A stretch of 64,000 nucleotides of DNA from CAVZAB01 sp963773155 (GCA_963773155.1 CAVZAB010000006.1:293242-357241); one strand, 5' to 3'. Counted from the stretch's first letter, positions 36,794-47,732 are shown. Translations and numbers: made by a program. Notes: generated by a model from the sequence alone, not told the origin.

Positions 36794-38606
36794 ATGATTG
36801 TTCGTCGATTTCTGCAATGGGCGCAAACCGCCCAGTCTGGCCAGCGCGCGGACGGGGCGCGGGCGCTGGCGCAGGCCTATCTCAATGGGGATCTCGACGA
36901 GAGTGAGCGGCAGGATGCCGAGATTGCCCTGACCGCCCTGCTTGACGACGCGTCGCCTTTGGTCCGACGGGCGCTCGCCCAAGCGCTCGCCGGCGCGCCC
37001 GAGGCGCCCCGCCATTTGATTGGCGCGCTCGCCCACGATCAATCGGACATTGCCGCCCTTGTTCTAAACCGTTCGCCGCTGCTCTCGGATGCCGAACTCA
37101 TCGATGCGGCGCTGATCGGCGATGCCTTCGTCCAAGCGGCCATTGCGCTGCGCCCCATTGTCTCAGCGGGTCTTGCTAGTGCGTTGGCCGAGATTGGATC
37201 GCGCGAGGCGCTGATCAGCCTGGCGGTCAATCTTGGGGCGGCGGTACCAAATGCCGCTTTGCATCGCATGCTCGAGCGGTTCGGCACCGACGGCGAGCTC
37301 CGCGAAGCGCTGCTGGCACGCCCGAATCTGCCGGCGAGCCTGCGCCATGATCTTGCTGCGGCTACGGCCCTGGCACTATCGAGTTTCGTCACCGATTGCC
37401 AGTGGCTGTCGCGCGAGCGGGCGCGATAGGGTCACCAGAGATGCGCGCGAGCGGGTCACTTTGGCGATCGCTGTGTCGAGCACCGGCGAGGATTGCCTCA
37501 ATCTTGTCCGACATTTGCGCGGCGGCGGTCGTCTCACAGCGGGGCTGATTCTCCGCGCCTTGCTGTGCGGCCATACCGGGCTGTTTGAGGCGTCGCTGGC
37601 GGATCTTGCGGGACTGCCGCTGAACCGTGTGATCGGTCTCTTGCGCGAACGCCGTGGAGCGGGCTTTGCGGCGCTCTACCGGAAAGCCGGGCTGCCGGCC
37701 GTTCTGCTGCCGGCCTTCCAGGCGGTGCTTGCCGGACTGGAAGAGTTTGGCGCTGCGGCTTCGACCCTCGATGGCGCCCGCCTGTCGCTGGTCCTGATCG
37801 AACGGGTCCTCACTGCGTGCCCGCAGGACGGCGCGGAAAAAGGCAAATTGCTGGCGCTGCTGCGCCGCTTCGAGGCCGAGGCCACGCGCGAGGCGGCTCG
37901 CGCGCAGGCGCAAGACATGCTGCGAGAGGCGCCCTTTGTTGCGATCGGCCAGCCGGACGATGCGCCGGCCGCGCGTCCGGAACCGGACCTGACAGGCCTC
38001 GTCGAGCGCTCATTCGATGCGGATGCGCCGGCCGCGGATTTGCTGCAGGCGGCCCCCCTGATCGAGGTCACCGGCGGCTGGCGCGTCGAGAGTGAAGCGG
38101 CCATTTGCATCAACGTTGCGGCATTGCCCGTTACCTTCCGCGGCGAGGCCTGGCTCGACCAGCCAATGGTACCGGCCTCGCCAGTCGAGCGACCATTCTC
38201 GCTGTGGATAGAACCCGAGGCCGCTTCGGCGCGCGAGGCATCGCTGGCCATTGCGCCAACCATGCTCGAACTTGCCGCCGGGGAGGATTTGACGAGGGAT
38301 TCCCTGCAGCGGTCGCAGGCGCTGGCGGATGAGGTCACGGGGAGCGAACTTGGGCCGTCAGCCATATTGGTTGACCAAGGCGTGGCGAGGGCTGACGCGG
38401 GGCCGGCCCAAATCGGGTTCGCGCCCGATCCGTTGAGCGGGCCGGCCCGGGCTCTGGTTGATGCGATCCGGATCGAACTGGGTCTGGCGGAACCGACGGG
38501 CGAACCCGGTAGTGACGACGCACTCGATGGATTTTTTGAGGAATTGCAACCCTTTGTCGGTTCAGGCTTCCGACAGGATTCAAGCACCTACCGAGTCGCG
38601 GCCTAA
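36794..38606 (+). pseudogene. DUF2336 domain protein, one frameshift
   Basis: A long helical-repeat protein of the alphaproteobacterial DUF2336 family. The N-terminal part MIVRRFLQWAQTAQSGQRADGARALAQAYLNGDLDESERQDAE to about 37415 is in one frame and the rest (RDARERVTLAIAVSSTGEDCLNLVRHL to ending STYRVAA) in another. The continuous frames are 36740-37429 and 37233-38606. Function unknown. The tail overlaps nadK by 4 bp (convergent). Confidence 0.8.
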
Positions 38607-39385
38607 TTGCCGAATTGTTCGCGCAGGATGCGTTCGTCGAGCGAATGACCGGGATCGTGCAGGATGACGAGCCCGGTCGCATGGTCCATGGCTATGTCGA
38701 CTTCGACGACATGCTTGAATTCGTAATGATCGGCGACGGCGGCGACCGGCCGTTTTTCAGGCTCGAGAACGCGGATGTTCACCTGCGCCCGATCGGGCAG
38801 CAAAGCGCCGCGCCAGCGGCGCGGGCGGAAGGCGGACAAGGGCGTCAGAGCCATCAGCGGCGCGTTGAGCGGCAGGATCGGGCCGTTGGCGGACAGATTG
38901 TAGGCGGTCGAACCGGCCGGCGTTGCCACCAGCACGCCGTCGGCAATCAGCTCCGCCAGCCGTTCCTTTCCATCGATTGAAAGACGCAATTTGGCCGCCT
39001 GGTAGGATTGGCGCAGCAGCGAAACCTCGTTGATCGCCCGTGCCTCGTGCACGCGGTGATTGAGATCGGTGCCGCGCATAACAAGCGGATGAATAATCGA
39101 GGGTTCGGCGGCAGCGAGCCGCCCATGCAGGTTCTCGGCGCGAAAATCATTCATCAGAAAGCCGATGGAGCCGCAATTCATACCGTAGATCGGCTTGCCG
39201 GCACCCATGAAGCGGTGCAGGGTTTGCAGCATCAACCCGTCGCCGCCAAGGGCCACCACGACGTCGGCTGCCTCGGCTTCGCAATTGCCGTAGCGCCGGG
39301 CCAGCGCAATACGGGCCTGTTCGGCTTCGGCCGTGCCCGACGACAGGAAGGCGATTTTCTCCACGCGACGTTCTGGGCTTGGCAT
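38603..39385 (-). CDS. nadK: NAD kinase
   Basis: A 260-aa NAD kinase. The diglycine block VVALGGDGLMLQTLHRF, NCGSIGFLMN and the NAD-binding TPAGSTAYNLSANGPILPL are all present. It phosphorylates NAD to NADP. ATG 39385 (MPSPERRVEKIAF) is the likely start; ATG 39415 is an in-frame alternative. Confidence 0.93.
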   Translation of the reverse strand: MPSPERRVEKIAFLSSGTAEAEQARIALARRYGNCEAEAADVVVALGGDGLMLQTLHRFMGAGKPIYGMNCGSIGFLMNDFRAENLHGRLAAAEPSIIHPLVMRGTDLNHRVHEARAINEVSLLRQSYQAAKLRLSIDGKERLAELIADGVLVATPAGSTAYNLSANGPILPLNAPLMALTPLSAFRPRRWRGALLPDRAQVNIRVLEPEKRPVAAVADHYEFKHVVEVDIAMDHATGLVILHDPGHSLDERILREQFGN

Positions 39386-39547
39386 GCGGGATCCCGTGCG
39401 GTGCGCCTCAGCCATAGCGGGATCCGCGCGGCCTGGCAAAAATTGACCTGAAAGCTTGTTGAAAGGTTAACCAGCTAAGAGACGCCGCAAGCCCCGGCCG
39501 GATCGGCCGCAAGGGGCGGGATGGAAGCGAACCCAAGGAGAAGTCAG

Positions 39548-40563
39548 ATGGCGTCTGCGCGCAGCCTTTTGTCAACCAGTGCGATTGTCGGTGTTTTCGG
39601 TGCTCTTTGCGGCATGAGCGCTCCGAGCCAGGCGGCCGACAAGGTCACACTCATGGTCGGCGGCCTCGAAAAGCAGATCTACCTCCCCGTCAAGCTCACC
39701 GAACAGCTCGGCTACTTCAAGGACGAGGGGCTCGACGTCGAGCTGCTGAACGAACCCTCCGGCGTCGATGCCGAGGACGAGATGCTCGCCGGCGCGGTGC
39801 AGGGCGTCGTCGGCTTCTATGACCATTGCGTCGACCTGCAGGCCAAGGGCAAGTTCGTCGAATCGGTCGTGCAGTTCAACCAGGCGCCGGGCGAGGTCGA
39901 ACTGGTCTCGACCAAGCATCCGGAGATCAAGTCCCCGGCCGACTTCAAGGGCAAGAGCCTCGGCGTGACCGGCCTCGGCTCGTCGACCAATTTCCTGACG
40001 CAGTATCTGGCGGTGAAGTCCGGCGTGAAGCTCGGCGAATTCACCTCGGTGCCGGTCGGCGCCGGCGACACCTTCATCGCCGCCATGCAGCAGGACAAGA
40101 TCCAGGCCGGCATGACGACCGAGCCGACGATCACCCGCCTGCTGAAGACCGGCGAGGCCAAGGTTCTCGTCGACATGCGCACGATGGAAGCGACCAAGGC
40201 AGCGCTCGGCGGCACCTATCCCGCGACCTCGCTCTACATGCAGACGGCCTGGGTCGAGGCGCACAAGGACACCGCGCAGAAGCTCGCCAACGCCATTCGT
40301 CAAGACGCTGCGATGGATCATCAGCACACGGCCGCCGAGATCGCCGACAAGATGCCGCAAGGATTATCTACGTCGGCGACAAGGACGGCTATGTGAAGGC
40401 GCTCGCCGACGGCAAGGCCATGTTCACGCCGGACGGCGTCATGCCGGCGGGCGGTCCCGAGACGGTGCTCGCAGTGCTCGTCGGCTTCTCGAAGAACCTG
40501 CAGGGCAAGACGATCGATCTGTCGAAGACCTACACGACCGAGTTCGTGAAGAACGCCAAGTAG
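39548..40563 (+). pseudogene. NitT/TauT-type ABC transporter substrate-binding protein (NMT1/THI5-like), one frameshift
   Basis: Starts MASARSLLSTSAIVGVFGALCG at ATG 39548 after AAGGAGAAG, with a signal peptide ending SQAA. The body VTLMVGGLEKQIYLPVKLTEQLGYFKDEGLDVEL and the mid region VTGLGSSTNFLTQYLA are typical of the NMT1/SsuA fold. The frame changes near 40360, after IADKMPQ, into YVGDKDGYVKALADGKAMFTPDG, ending FVKNAK. Substrate may be a sulfonate, nitrate or pyrimidine precursor; it cannot be told here. No TPP riboswitch is visible upstream. Confidence 0.78.
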
Positions 40564-40640
40564 GCCGCGTCCGATACGGCTTGGACTCGGTGCGCCAGCG
40601 CCGGTTCGAGCCGGCGGCCAGCCTTTTGAAGGGGGATGCC

Positions 40641-41466
40641 ATGTCCGCTGCAGACCCGGCTTCGGCCAGTCCGGCGATCGAACTGATCAACGTCAGCCGG
40701 CGCTTCCTCACGCCGGACGGCAAGTCGCTGACCGCGATCCGCGACTTCAACATGAGGGTCGAGCGCGGCGAGTTCGTCGCGGTCGTCGGTCCGACCGGCT
40801 GCGGCAAGTCGACGACGCTCAATCTCGTCACCGGTCTTGCCAAGCCGTCGGCCGGCGAGGTCCGGGTGATGGGCGGGCCGGTCGACGGCATCGATCCGCG
40901 CATCGGCTTCGTCTTCCAGACCGATGCGCTGTTTCCCTGGCGCAGCGTCATCGACAATGTCGTCGCCGGACCGCTGTTTCGCGGCAAGCCGCGCGAGGCA
41001 GCGCTACGATGCCGCGCGCGACTGGCTGCAGCGGGTCGGCCTTTCCCGATTCGAGAACCATTATCCGCACCAGCTCTCGGGCGGCATGCGCAAGCGCGTC
41101 GCGCTGGCCCAGACCTTCATCAACGAGCCGCAGATCCTGCTGATGGACGAGCCGTTCTCGGCGCTCGACGTGCAGACGCGGGTGCTGATGCACGAGGAAC
41201 TGCTGCAACTGTGGTCCGTGAGCAAGGCCTCGGTCGTCTTCGTCACCCATGATCTCGAGGAGGCGATCGCGCTGGCCGACAAGGTCTATGTGCTGACCGC
41301 CGGGCCGGCGACGGTCAAGTCGATCTATCCGATCGACATGCCGCGCCCGCGCGTCGTCGCCGACATCCGCTACGACCCGAAATTCATCGACATATCGCGG
41401 ACGATCTGGAACGACCTGAAGGAGGAAGTTCAGATCGGTATGCGCGCGCCGCCGAACGCGGCCTGA
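40641..41466 (+). pseudogene. NitT/TauT-type ABC transporter ATP-binding protein, one frameshift
   Basis: SsuB/TauB-like ATPase. Walker A is VGPTGCGKSTTLN, the Q-loop lies in IGFVFQTDALFPWRS, the signature is LSGGMRKRVALAQ and Walker B is ILLMDEPFSALDVQTR; the H-loop is VFVTHDLEEA. The frame shifts near 41005, within GKPREAA-LRYDAARDWLQRVGL. ATG 40641 follows a GGGGG tract. It lies between the binding protein and permease genes. Confidence 0.8.
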
Positions 41467-41480
41467 GACGGGAGACGAAG

Positions 41481-42376
41481 ATGACTGATGCAACCGTCGA
41501 CGCGATCCAGTTGCGGACAGCCAAAGCGCCGTCTACCGGCCGGGCACGTCGGATGCGGAGATCGAGGCAGCCGCGCCGCGGCGGCCATGACGCCGCAAGC
41601 GCCGGGTCATCTTCTGGCGCCTCGTTATCCTGGTCGCCTTTCTCGGCGGCTGGGAGTTGGCGCGGACGGCGTGAGTGGATCGACCCCTTCTTCTATTCGA
41701 TGCCGACCGCCATCGCCGGCGTCTGTGGGAATGGACGACGGAGGGCACCTCGGAAGGGCCGCTCTGGTACCACCTCTGGGTCACGATGGAGGAGGCGCTG
41801 ATCGGCTTCGTCACCGGCTCGGTCGCCGGCATCGTCGTCGGCATCGCGCTCGGCCGCAATCGCATGGCGGCCGACGTCTTCTCGATCTACATCAAGGTCA
41901 TCAACTCGATCCCGCGCGTCGTGCTGGCGCCGATCTTCATCATGCTCTTCGGCCTCGGCCTTGCGTCGAAGGTGGCGCTGTCCTTCGTCATGGTGTTCTT
42001 CGTCGTGTTCGCCAACGCCTTCCAGGGCGTGCGCGAGGCCGACCGGGCGATGATCGCCAACGCGCAGATCCTCGGCGCCTCGCCCTGGCAGCTGACGCGC
42101 TCGGTCATCGTTCCGTCGGCGATGAGCTGGATCTTCGCCATCCTGCACGTCAGCTTCGGCTTCGCCATCGTCGGCGCGATCGTCGGCGAATTCGTCGGCT
42201 CGCGCTACGGCATCGGTCTTCTCATCAAGATCGCCAAGGGCTCGTTCGACGCGGCCGGCATGTACGCGGCGATCGTCATCATCATGGTGGTGGCGCTAGG
42301 CGCCGAATACGTGATGACGTCGATCGAGAACCGGCTGGCCAAATGGCGGCCGGCGCCGCTGCACGACACGCAATAG
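41481..42376 (+). pseudogene. NitT/TauT-type ABC transporter permease, several frameshifts
   Basis: SsuC/TauC-like inner-membrane permease. From ATG 41481 the homology crosses frames near 41530, 41600, 41675 and 41725, then runs cleanly (EEALIGFVTGSVAGIVVGIALG, NSIPRVVLAPIFIMLFGLG, the EAA loop AQILGASPWQLTRSVIVPSAMSWIF) to TAG 42376. It completes the transporter cassette. Its stop directly abuts the stop of the convergent kinase gene. Confidence 0.78.
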
Positions 42377-43772
42377 TCAGGTTGCCTCCCTCGGTGCTGC
42401 GGGCAGGCGTATCTCGACGGACAGGCCTGGTGGCGGCTGCCGCTCGCCGATCGCAATCCGGCCGTCGTGCGCAGTCACGATCTCGTGCACGATGGCAAGG
42501 CCGAGTCCGGTTCCCTCGACCTCGGACCCGTGCAGGCGGTAGAAGCGCTCGAAGACCTTTTGGCGTTCACTCAGGGGGATGCCGGGACCATTATCCTCGA
42601 CGCGCAAGCACGATTCGTTTTCCGCCTCGTGCAAGAAAACATTGACGGTAGCGCCCCGCGGCGAATAGCGCAGGGCATTGTCGACGAGATTGAAGACCAA
42701 TTCCTGCAACAAGGCAGCATGACCGATCACACGGGCGCGGATCACGCCGGATTCATCGAAGCCGAGATCGATGTTGCGGGCAAGCGCGAGGCCGGCCAGA
42801 CGCTCCAGCGTCTCGCGGACAACGTCGCAAAAGTCGAGCGGGCTCTTCAACAAAGCCCGACTGCCCTGTTCGGCGCGCGCAAGTGCCAGCAGTTGATTGA
42901 CGAGCCGTGTCAGGGCGTCGATGCTGCGATCGACGCCGGCAAGCGCTTCGCTCTTCGCCGCGGTGTCGACTTCGCGCAGACCGACGAGTGCCTGCGTCTT
43001 CAGCAAAGCAAGCGGCGTTCGCAATTGATGGGCCGCGTTCGCGACGAATCGTCGCTGCGTCGCAAGGAGATTGCGTACCCGCAGAAATGCATCGTTGATG
43101 GCACCAACGAGCGGCTGCAATTCGCGCTGCACGGAATCGAGCGCAAACGGCTCTAGCGCCGATGGATCGCGCTTCTGCACCTCGTCGCGAAGCCGCAGCA
43201 TTGGGGCGAGGCCGCGGTTTAACCCGAGCAGGACCAAGAGCCCCGCGACCGACAGGAGAAGCAGCTGATCGCGAAGCGACTTGCGCCACAGATCGCCGAC
43301 CAGACGATCGCGCCCGAGCAGTGTCTCGGCGACGGTGACCAGAACCTCTCCAGTACCGCTCGCCGGTAACAACCGGCTGCGCAATGGCGACGGCGCGAAT
43401 GGGCTGATTGCGGAATGTGCTGGCAAAGAACAATGGCGCTAGCCCATCGGGCCTGCGCGGCGGGGCGAACGCGTCGGGATAGCCTGCAATGAGTTCGCCG
43501 TCCGGCAAGGTGACGCGATAGACGACGCGCTCAGGTTCATCGGACGCGAACATCTCGAGCGCCGAGGGCGGGATCAAGGCTTCAATGACGCCATCATTGT
43601 TCTTGATCTGCTCGGCGATGACTCTGGCGGAGGCAAGCAGGGTGCGGTCGGTAATCAGCGAGGCGGCAGAAATGGCGGCGAGATAGGTCGTCCACACATT
43701 GAAAAGGACGACGGCGGCAAGCGGAAGCAGAAGCCAGGCCAGCAATTCGATTCGCAGCGATCTAGCTGCCAT
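42377..43772 (-). pseudogene. TctE-like sensor histidine kinase, one frameshift
   Basis: An inner-membrane kinase with an N-terminal transmembrane segment (ELLAWLLLPLAAVVLFNVWTTYLAAI), a periplasmic sensor region, a second membrane segment, then the phosphoacceptor His in FVANAAHQLRTPLALLK, the N-box ELVFNLVDNALRYSP, the G1 box VEDNGPGIP and GTGLGLAIVHEI. The frame shifts near 43370, just after VVTGERYWRG. It overlaps the regulator gene by 11 bp. TctE proteins usually sense tricarboxylates; here the neighbour is an ABC transporter. Confidence 0.82.
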
Positions 43773-44438
43773 CGTCGACCTTCAACATGTAGCCCAGACC
43801 GCGCAGCGTGCCAATCGAAATGCCGTGTCCTTCGAGCTTCTTGCGAACACGGTGGACATAAATTTCAATCGCATTGGGATTGGTATTGTCGTCGATGCCA
43901 AAGACATTGGCGGCAAGCGCCGATTTTGCGACCGGCCGGCCGGCCCGCATGAGCAGCGCCTCGAGCACGGCATGTTCGCGCGGTGTCAAGGCAAGGGCGC
44001 TGCCGGCGAGCTGGAATTCGCCGAACTCGTCGTGTCGAGAAGCAAAGGACCATGCACGACTTGGGTCGCCTTGTTGCTATGACCGCGCCGCAGCTGGGCC
44101 CGGATTCGAGCCTCGAGCTCGTTGATGGCGAAGGGCTTGACGAGATAATCGTCGGCGCCGCTGTCCAACCCCTGCACTCGGCTCGAGACGGCATCGTTGG
44201 CGGTCAGAATCAGAACCGGGGTCGTGGTGTTGCGGGCGCGATAGCGCTTGAGGATCTCGATCCCGTCGATGCGCGGCAGGCCGAGGTCGAGGATGACCAA
44301 AGCATAGTCCTGGGTGGCTAGCGCCTCGTCGGCTTCCTCGCCGTCATAGACGCAGTCGATGACATAATTATCCTTGCGCAGCAGACGGGCGAGCCAGGAT
44401 GACAATTCGCGATTGTCTTCAGCCAGTAAAATGCGCAT
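43762..44438 (-). pseudogene. OmpR/TctD-like response regulator, one frameshift
   Basis: Receiver domain with MRILLAEDNRELSSWLARLL, the phosphoacceptor Asp in LVILDLGLPRIDG, LTANDAVSSRVQGLDSGADDYLVKPF with the conserved Lys, then a winged helix (LTPREHAVLEALLMRAGRPVAKSAL; NAIEIYVHRVRKKLEGHGISIGTLRGLGYML). The two halves are in different frames joined near 44035. It is the partner of the downstream kinase. ATG 44438. Confidence 0.82.
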
Positions 44439-44486
44439 GGCCGCAGGCTCCGGATCGTCCGGCACTGGGATGCCGATGGCGTGCCA

Positions 44487-45056
44487 TCAGCGATTGCGAT
44501 ACCAGACAAAGGCGATGACAGCGGCAAGCAAGATCAGGCCTGTAAGGGTCAGCAGCAGGGCAGCCTGCTCGAGCCAGGCGATTGCCGGGACTGCGAGGGC
44601 CAGAACCAGGCCGACAACGCCGATCTGCCAGGACGCCGCATGAATGCCGGCGAGCACGGTGCCGAGTGCGAGGAGCGCCAGAATCTCAAGTCCAATTGCA
44701 TTGGTGCTCAGGCTGTCGGCGACCCGCGAATGCAGGAGGAGCTGCATCGCTAGCAACAGCGTTCCCCAATGAAGCACTTGAGTCCAGATCAGACGCCAGC
44801 GACGGCTGCGATCGGCAAGCCGTGGCCATTCGGTCAGGATAGAGATCATGCAGAACGCCAGGTTCAGAATTTGCCAATGGCTGGCGGTAGGAAGCGGCGA
44901 GAGATTGGTTATGGCAATGCCGACGACGGCGAGAACCAGCATCAGGACATAGGGCCATTCCCTGCGCCAAAATCCGGGGCCGGCGGGAAGGGCCGGTTCG
45001 GCGGCGATTTCCAATTCCACGGGCACGTCGGCGGTATCGGGCGCACTTTCGCTCAT
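44487..45056 (-). CDS. hypothetical multispanning membrane protein
   Basis: A 189-aa protein with a 30-residue acidic N-terminal tail and about five transmembrane segments (YVLMLVLAVVGIAIT; LIWTQVLHWGTLLLAMQLLL; LEILALLALGTVLAGI; VVGLVLALAVPAIAWL; LLTLTGLILLAAVIAFVWY). I do not recognise a family motif. It lies upstream of the response regulator on the same strand, 48 nt away, and might be co-transcribed. Confidence 0.7.
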   Translation of the reverse strand: MSESAPDTADVPVELEIAAEPALPAGPGFWRREWPYVLMLVLAVVGIAITNLSPLPTASHWQILNLAFCMISILTEWPRLADRSRRWRLIWTQVLHWGTLLLAMQLLLHSRVADSLSTNAIGLEILALLALGTVLAGIHAASWQIGVVGLVLALAVPAIAWLEQAALLLTLTGLILLAAVIAFVWYRNR

Positions 45057-45107
45057 ATCGGATCCAGGGTCAGGGGCCGGCGTCTTGCCGATCGGCAGAA
45101 ACCTATC

Positions 45108-45536
45108 TTACAGCGGGGTGAAGCGCAAAATCGGAACGACTCCATCGCCAAACAAGAAGAGCTTGCCATGCGGCGCGTGTTCAAACCGACGAACTTCGGT
45201 GAGCGCCTTCAGGAATTTCTGCTCCTGATCCATCAAGGCGGGCGGGCACATCATCCGGGTCGAGGCAAGCGCGCCGAAGGCGAGAGTCTTACCCCCTTGC
45301 ACCGCGTTGCCGGTGAAACGGTTGCAGCCGGCTTTGCCGCTGACGCGGTTGCTGGCGTCAAATTCGAGGGTGGACTGGACGTCGCCGGTGAGACGGGTCT
45401 CGCCAATCTCTTCGGCGAGCCATTTCGTGCCCGCAAGATCAGCCATGCCGGGTTGGGCTTCCTGCGCACCAAAGCCTGCGGCCAAGAGAAACAGCCCAGT
45501 CGCCATTGCTATGGCTTTGCGGTGCAATCCGGCCAT
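45108..45536 (-). CDS. META domain (HslJ-like) protein
   Basis: A 142-aa exported protein with a signal peptide (MATGLFLLAAGFGAQE) and a META domain: LAGTKWLAEEIGETRLTGDVQSTLEFDASNRVSGKAGCNRFTGNAV then FGALASTRMMCPPALMDQEQKFLKAL. The two Cys positions match the HslJ pattern. The family is tied to envelope stress; exact function unknown. Confidence 0.85.
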   Translation of the reverse strand: MAGLHRKAIAMATGLFLLAAGFGAQEAQPGMADLAGTKWLAEEIGETRLTGDVQSTLEFDASNRVSGKAGCNRFTGNAVQGGKTLAFGALASTRMMCPPALMDQEQKFLKALTEVRRFEHAPHGKLFLFGDGVVPILRFTPL

Positions 45537-45564
45537 TCCCTATGGTCGATTCCTATTGGGGCAA

Positions 45565-45657
45565 CTAGCTAAGGAAAACCCACAGGGCAATGACGCTCGC
45601 TACTGCGATGGCGAGCGTCGCGACAATGACCGCATCGTCCAGGATCGCTTGTTTCAT
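45565..45657 (-). CDS. 30-aa single-span membrane microprotein
   Basis: A short frame, ATG 45657 to TAG 45565. It begins MKQAILDDAV and continues as a hydrophobic helix rich in Ile, Val and Ala to the C-terminal ALWVFLS. GGGAG lies 6 nt upstream of the ATG, and the frame sits alone between the META gene and the OMP terminator. The clean Shine-Dalgarno and a perfect transmembrane helix support translation; no family is known to me. Confidence 0.5.
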   Translation of the reverse strand: MKQAILDDAVIVATLAIAVASVIALWVFLS

Positions 45658-45727
45658 TGGCCGCTCCCATAGCTGGGAAACTCGAAAACCTCAATCTATA
45701 GCGAATTGGACGGCTTTGCCAGGGCGG

Positions 45728-45757
45728 AAAAAAAAAGGCCCGGAAAACCGGGCCTTT
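45728..45757 (-). terminator. intrinsic terminator after the outer membrane protein gene
   Basis: On the minus strand AAAGGCCCGG pairs with CCGGGCCTTT around TTTT and runs into a T9 tract. It follows the OMP stop (45778) by about 20 nt. It would stop transcription from the OMP before the small membrane ORF. Confidence 0.88.
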
Positions 45758-45777
45758 CTTGTCAAATTTTGCTGATC

Positions 45778-46908
45778 TTAGAACTTGTAGTTCACGCCGA
45801 CGCGCAGAATGTTGACATTCGCGTTGCTGTTGCGGCCGACGGTGTAGAAATACCGAGCGTTGGTTATGCCGGCAAGGCTTGTTGAAGGGTACAGATAATT
45901 GTTGTTATTCCCATTCCTGCCGAGATTGCGCGTACAGGTACTCGAGCTTCACGGTCCAGTTGTTGGTGAAGGCATATTCGACGCCGCCACCGATGGTCCA
46001 GCCGACGCCATTGTGCGAGTTGCCGCCGTAGCCGCCACCGTAGCCGCCAACCCAAGTCGCGGTCGGATTGCCAATCGGTCCATTAAACGCCGCGGTCGCA
46101 ACGCCAAGTGCAGGAGGAGTATCTGCGGCCCGGGAGGAGCAACGATCGGGCGAGGTCACGACCTGGGGCTGATCCCAGTAATTAACAATAGCGCCGCCAT
46201 TGCCACCGCCGCTGCCACCGTAGGCGAGACCACCGGTCAGGAAGAATAAGGCGCGGTCGACGGCGTAACCGACGCGGGCCCTAACGGTGCCAAAGTAATG
46301 GTTGTTGTTCTTGTTGGTGCCGGCAACAACGCGGTAATAACCGGAGTAGGGATCTCCTATACCGCCGATCACGGCATTGGCTGCACCGATCGTGGTACGA
46401 GGCCAGCGTAATAGGCGTCTTGGAACCGATAGGAACCAAAGGGATCGCCGTAATACGTCGTCCCGGCGATCGGCACGTTGTTCCTGTGGGTGCCGAGATA
46501 ATTGATGTCGGCTTCCAAACCAACAACAAAGGCACCCATCTGGTAATTGTATCCAGCCTGGATACCGCCAGTGAAACCACCGTTATTGCCGTTACTATTG
46601 TTGTAAATGGTATTAACGTTGGCATAATTCACGAAGGGCAAGAATGACCCGCCCAAACCAGCGCCTATACCAGGCGTAAGAAGGCCATTGCCATTGGCGA
46701 ACCCATACGGAAACCAGGCGTTGTTGCTACCACGGCTGGCCCAAGCACCGCCGGCGTTAGCGCCGACGTAGAATCCGGTCCACGTGAAGACCGGTGCATA
46801 AACCACCGGTGCAACGGGCGGCTCCTTCCTCGACGGAAGGTCTGCAGCAAGCGCAGGGCCCGCTAGCAAGGCGACGCCGCCGATCGCCGTTGTCAGAATT
46901 CTTTTCAT
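45778..46908 (-). pseudogene. outer membrane beta-barrel protein (Omp25/31 type), two frameshifts
   Basis: Begins MKRILTTAIGGVALLAGPALAADLPSRK, a signal peptide followed by the Rhizobiales-typical TWTGFYVGANAGGAW. The barrel continues with YAVDRALFFLTGGLAYGG and GWTIGGGVEYAFTNNWTVKLEYLY and ends NILRVGVNYKF, with the terminal Phe expected for BamA recognition. Frames change near 46400 and 45930. A TATAAAAT box at 46948-46955 lies 40 nt upstream of ATG 46908. Repeat-rich Gly/Asn loops make indels easy to introduce or miscall. Confidence 0.83.
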
Positions 46909-47342
46909 ATGAACCTCGAAATTAAGGTGAATCAACGTGACACCAGAATTTTATAGCAGAAGCTCCGCGGACTGTCTGTTGCCGGCGCGCAACAGGGGCC
47001 ATAAACCGCATCGAAATCGGCCGGTTAGGCGCCTTTTTCGAGCCACAATTCAGCCCGCCCTGTGATTCCAAGACGAACGACCGACACGATAAGTGTAATG
47101 TTAGCGCGTAACACACGGAAATTCAATCGAAATTCCGATTCATAGCGGAACTGACTTTGGTGCGACGTCGGGTCGCGGCAGGCGTTGACTGGATCGTCTC
47201 GCAGGGACCCAATGGCATTTCGGGGGCAAGCGGCCGCCCGGTTCCGGTTGCAATCACGCCGCCGCTGCCTAATTGTTAGGCGGTAGTAAGGCTTTGTTAA
47301 CGAAGAGTTATTTTCCGTTAACTGTGGACGCCAAGGCAAGGG
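46909..47342. other. intergenic region, OMP promoter side
   Basis: A 434-bp stretch without a supportable gene. It contains the probable -10 box of the OMP gene (46948-46955, minus strand) and, near 47297-47323, GTTAAC repeated as GTTAACGAAGAG...CCGTTAAC around an AT-rich centre. Nothing else is recognised. Confidence 0.5.
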
Positions 47343-47732
47343 CTAACGGGTCGCGGCCGGAAAAACCCAACAGCGCGAGCCAAGATAGCTTGTCAAGCCA
47401 ACGACCGCGGTAGTTGCGACGGCCATCGTTGTGGCCGAGAAATGGAGTTCGCCAACCAAGAGCTCGGCAAGGACCGCAGCCAACAGGGCGCAGACGAGCT
47501 GGAGGAGCAGATAGCGGGGTAGGCTGTCGCGGTGGCGGTGCCTAGCTTGGAATGTCCAGCGACGCTGCAGCCCGTAGCCTGCGAGGAAGGCAAGGCCGTA
47601 GGCCAAAAGGGAGCCCCAAAATGGGCCGAATCCAACCTCGACGAAGATAAGGCTGGCCAGAAAATAAAGGCTGGCGGCGGCAGCGCCCGCAATGATGAAG
47701 CGCAGCATCTGGCTATCTGAGTATACCCGCAC
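47343..47732 (-). CDS. GtrA family membrane protein
   Basis: A 129-aa protein with four transmembrane segments. LRFIIAGAAAASLYFLASLIFVEV, AYGLAFLAGYGLQRRWTFQARH and the C-terminal VVGLTSYLGSRCWVF are typical of GtrA. Members flip or help assemble lipid-linked sugars for cell surface glycans. GTG 47732 gives the full frame; ATG 47708 (MLRFIIAG) is an equally good start. Confidence 0.85.
   Translation of the reverse strand: MRVYSDSQMLRFIIAGAAAASLYFLASLIFVEVGFGPFWGSLLAYGLAFLAGYGLQRRWTFQARHRHRDSLPRYLLLQLVCALLAAVLAELLVGELHFSATTMAVATTAVVGLTSYLGSRCWVFPAATR

Noticed and set aside
39440..39547. TPP riboswitch before the NMT1/THI5-like binding protein
   Set aside because: The CUGAGA and ACCYGAUC-type conserved segments of the THI element are absent.
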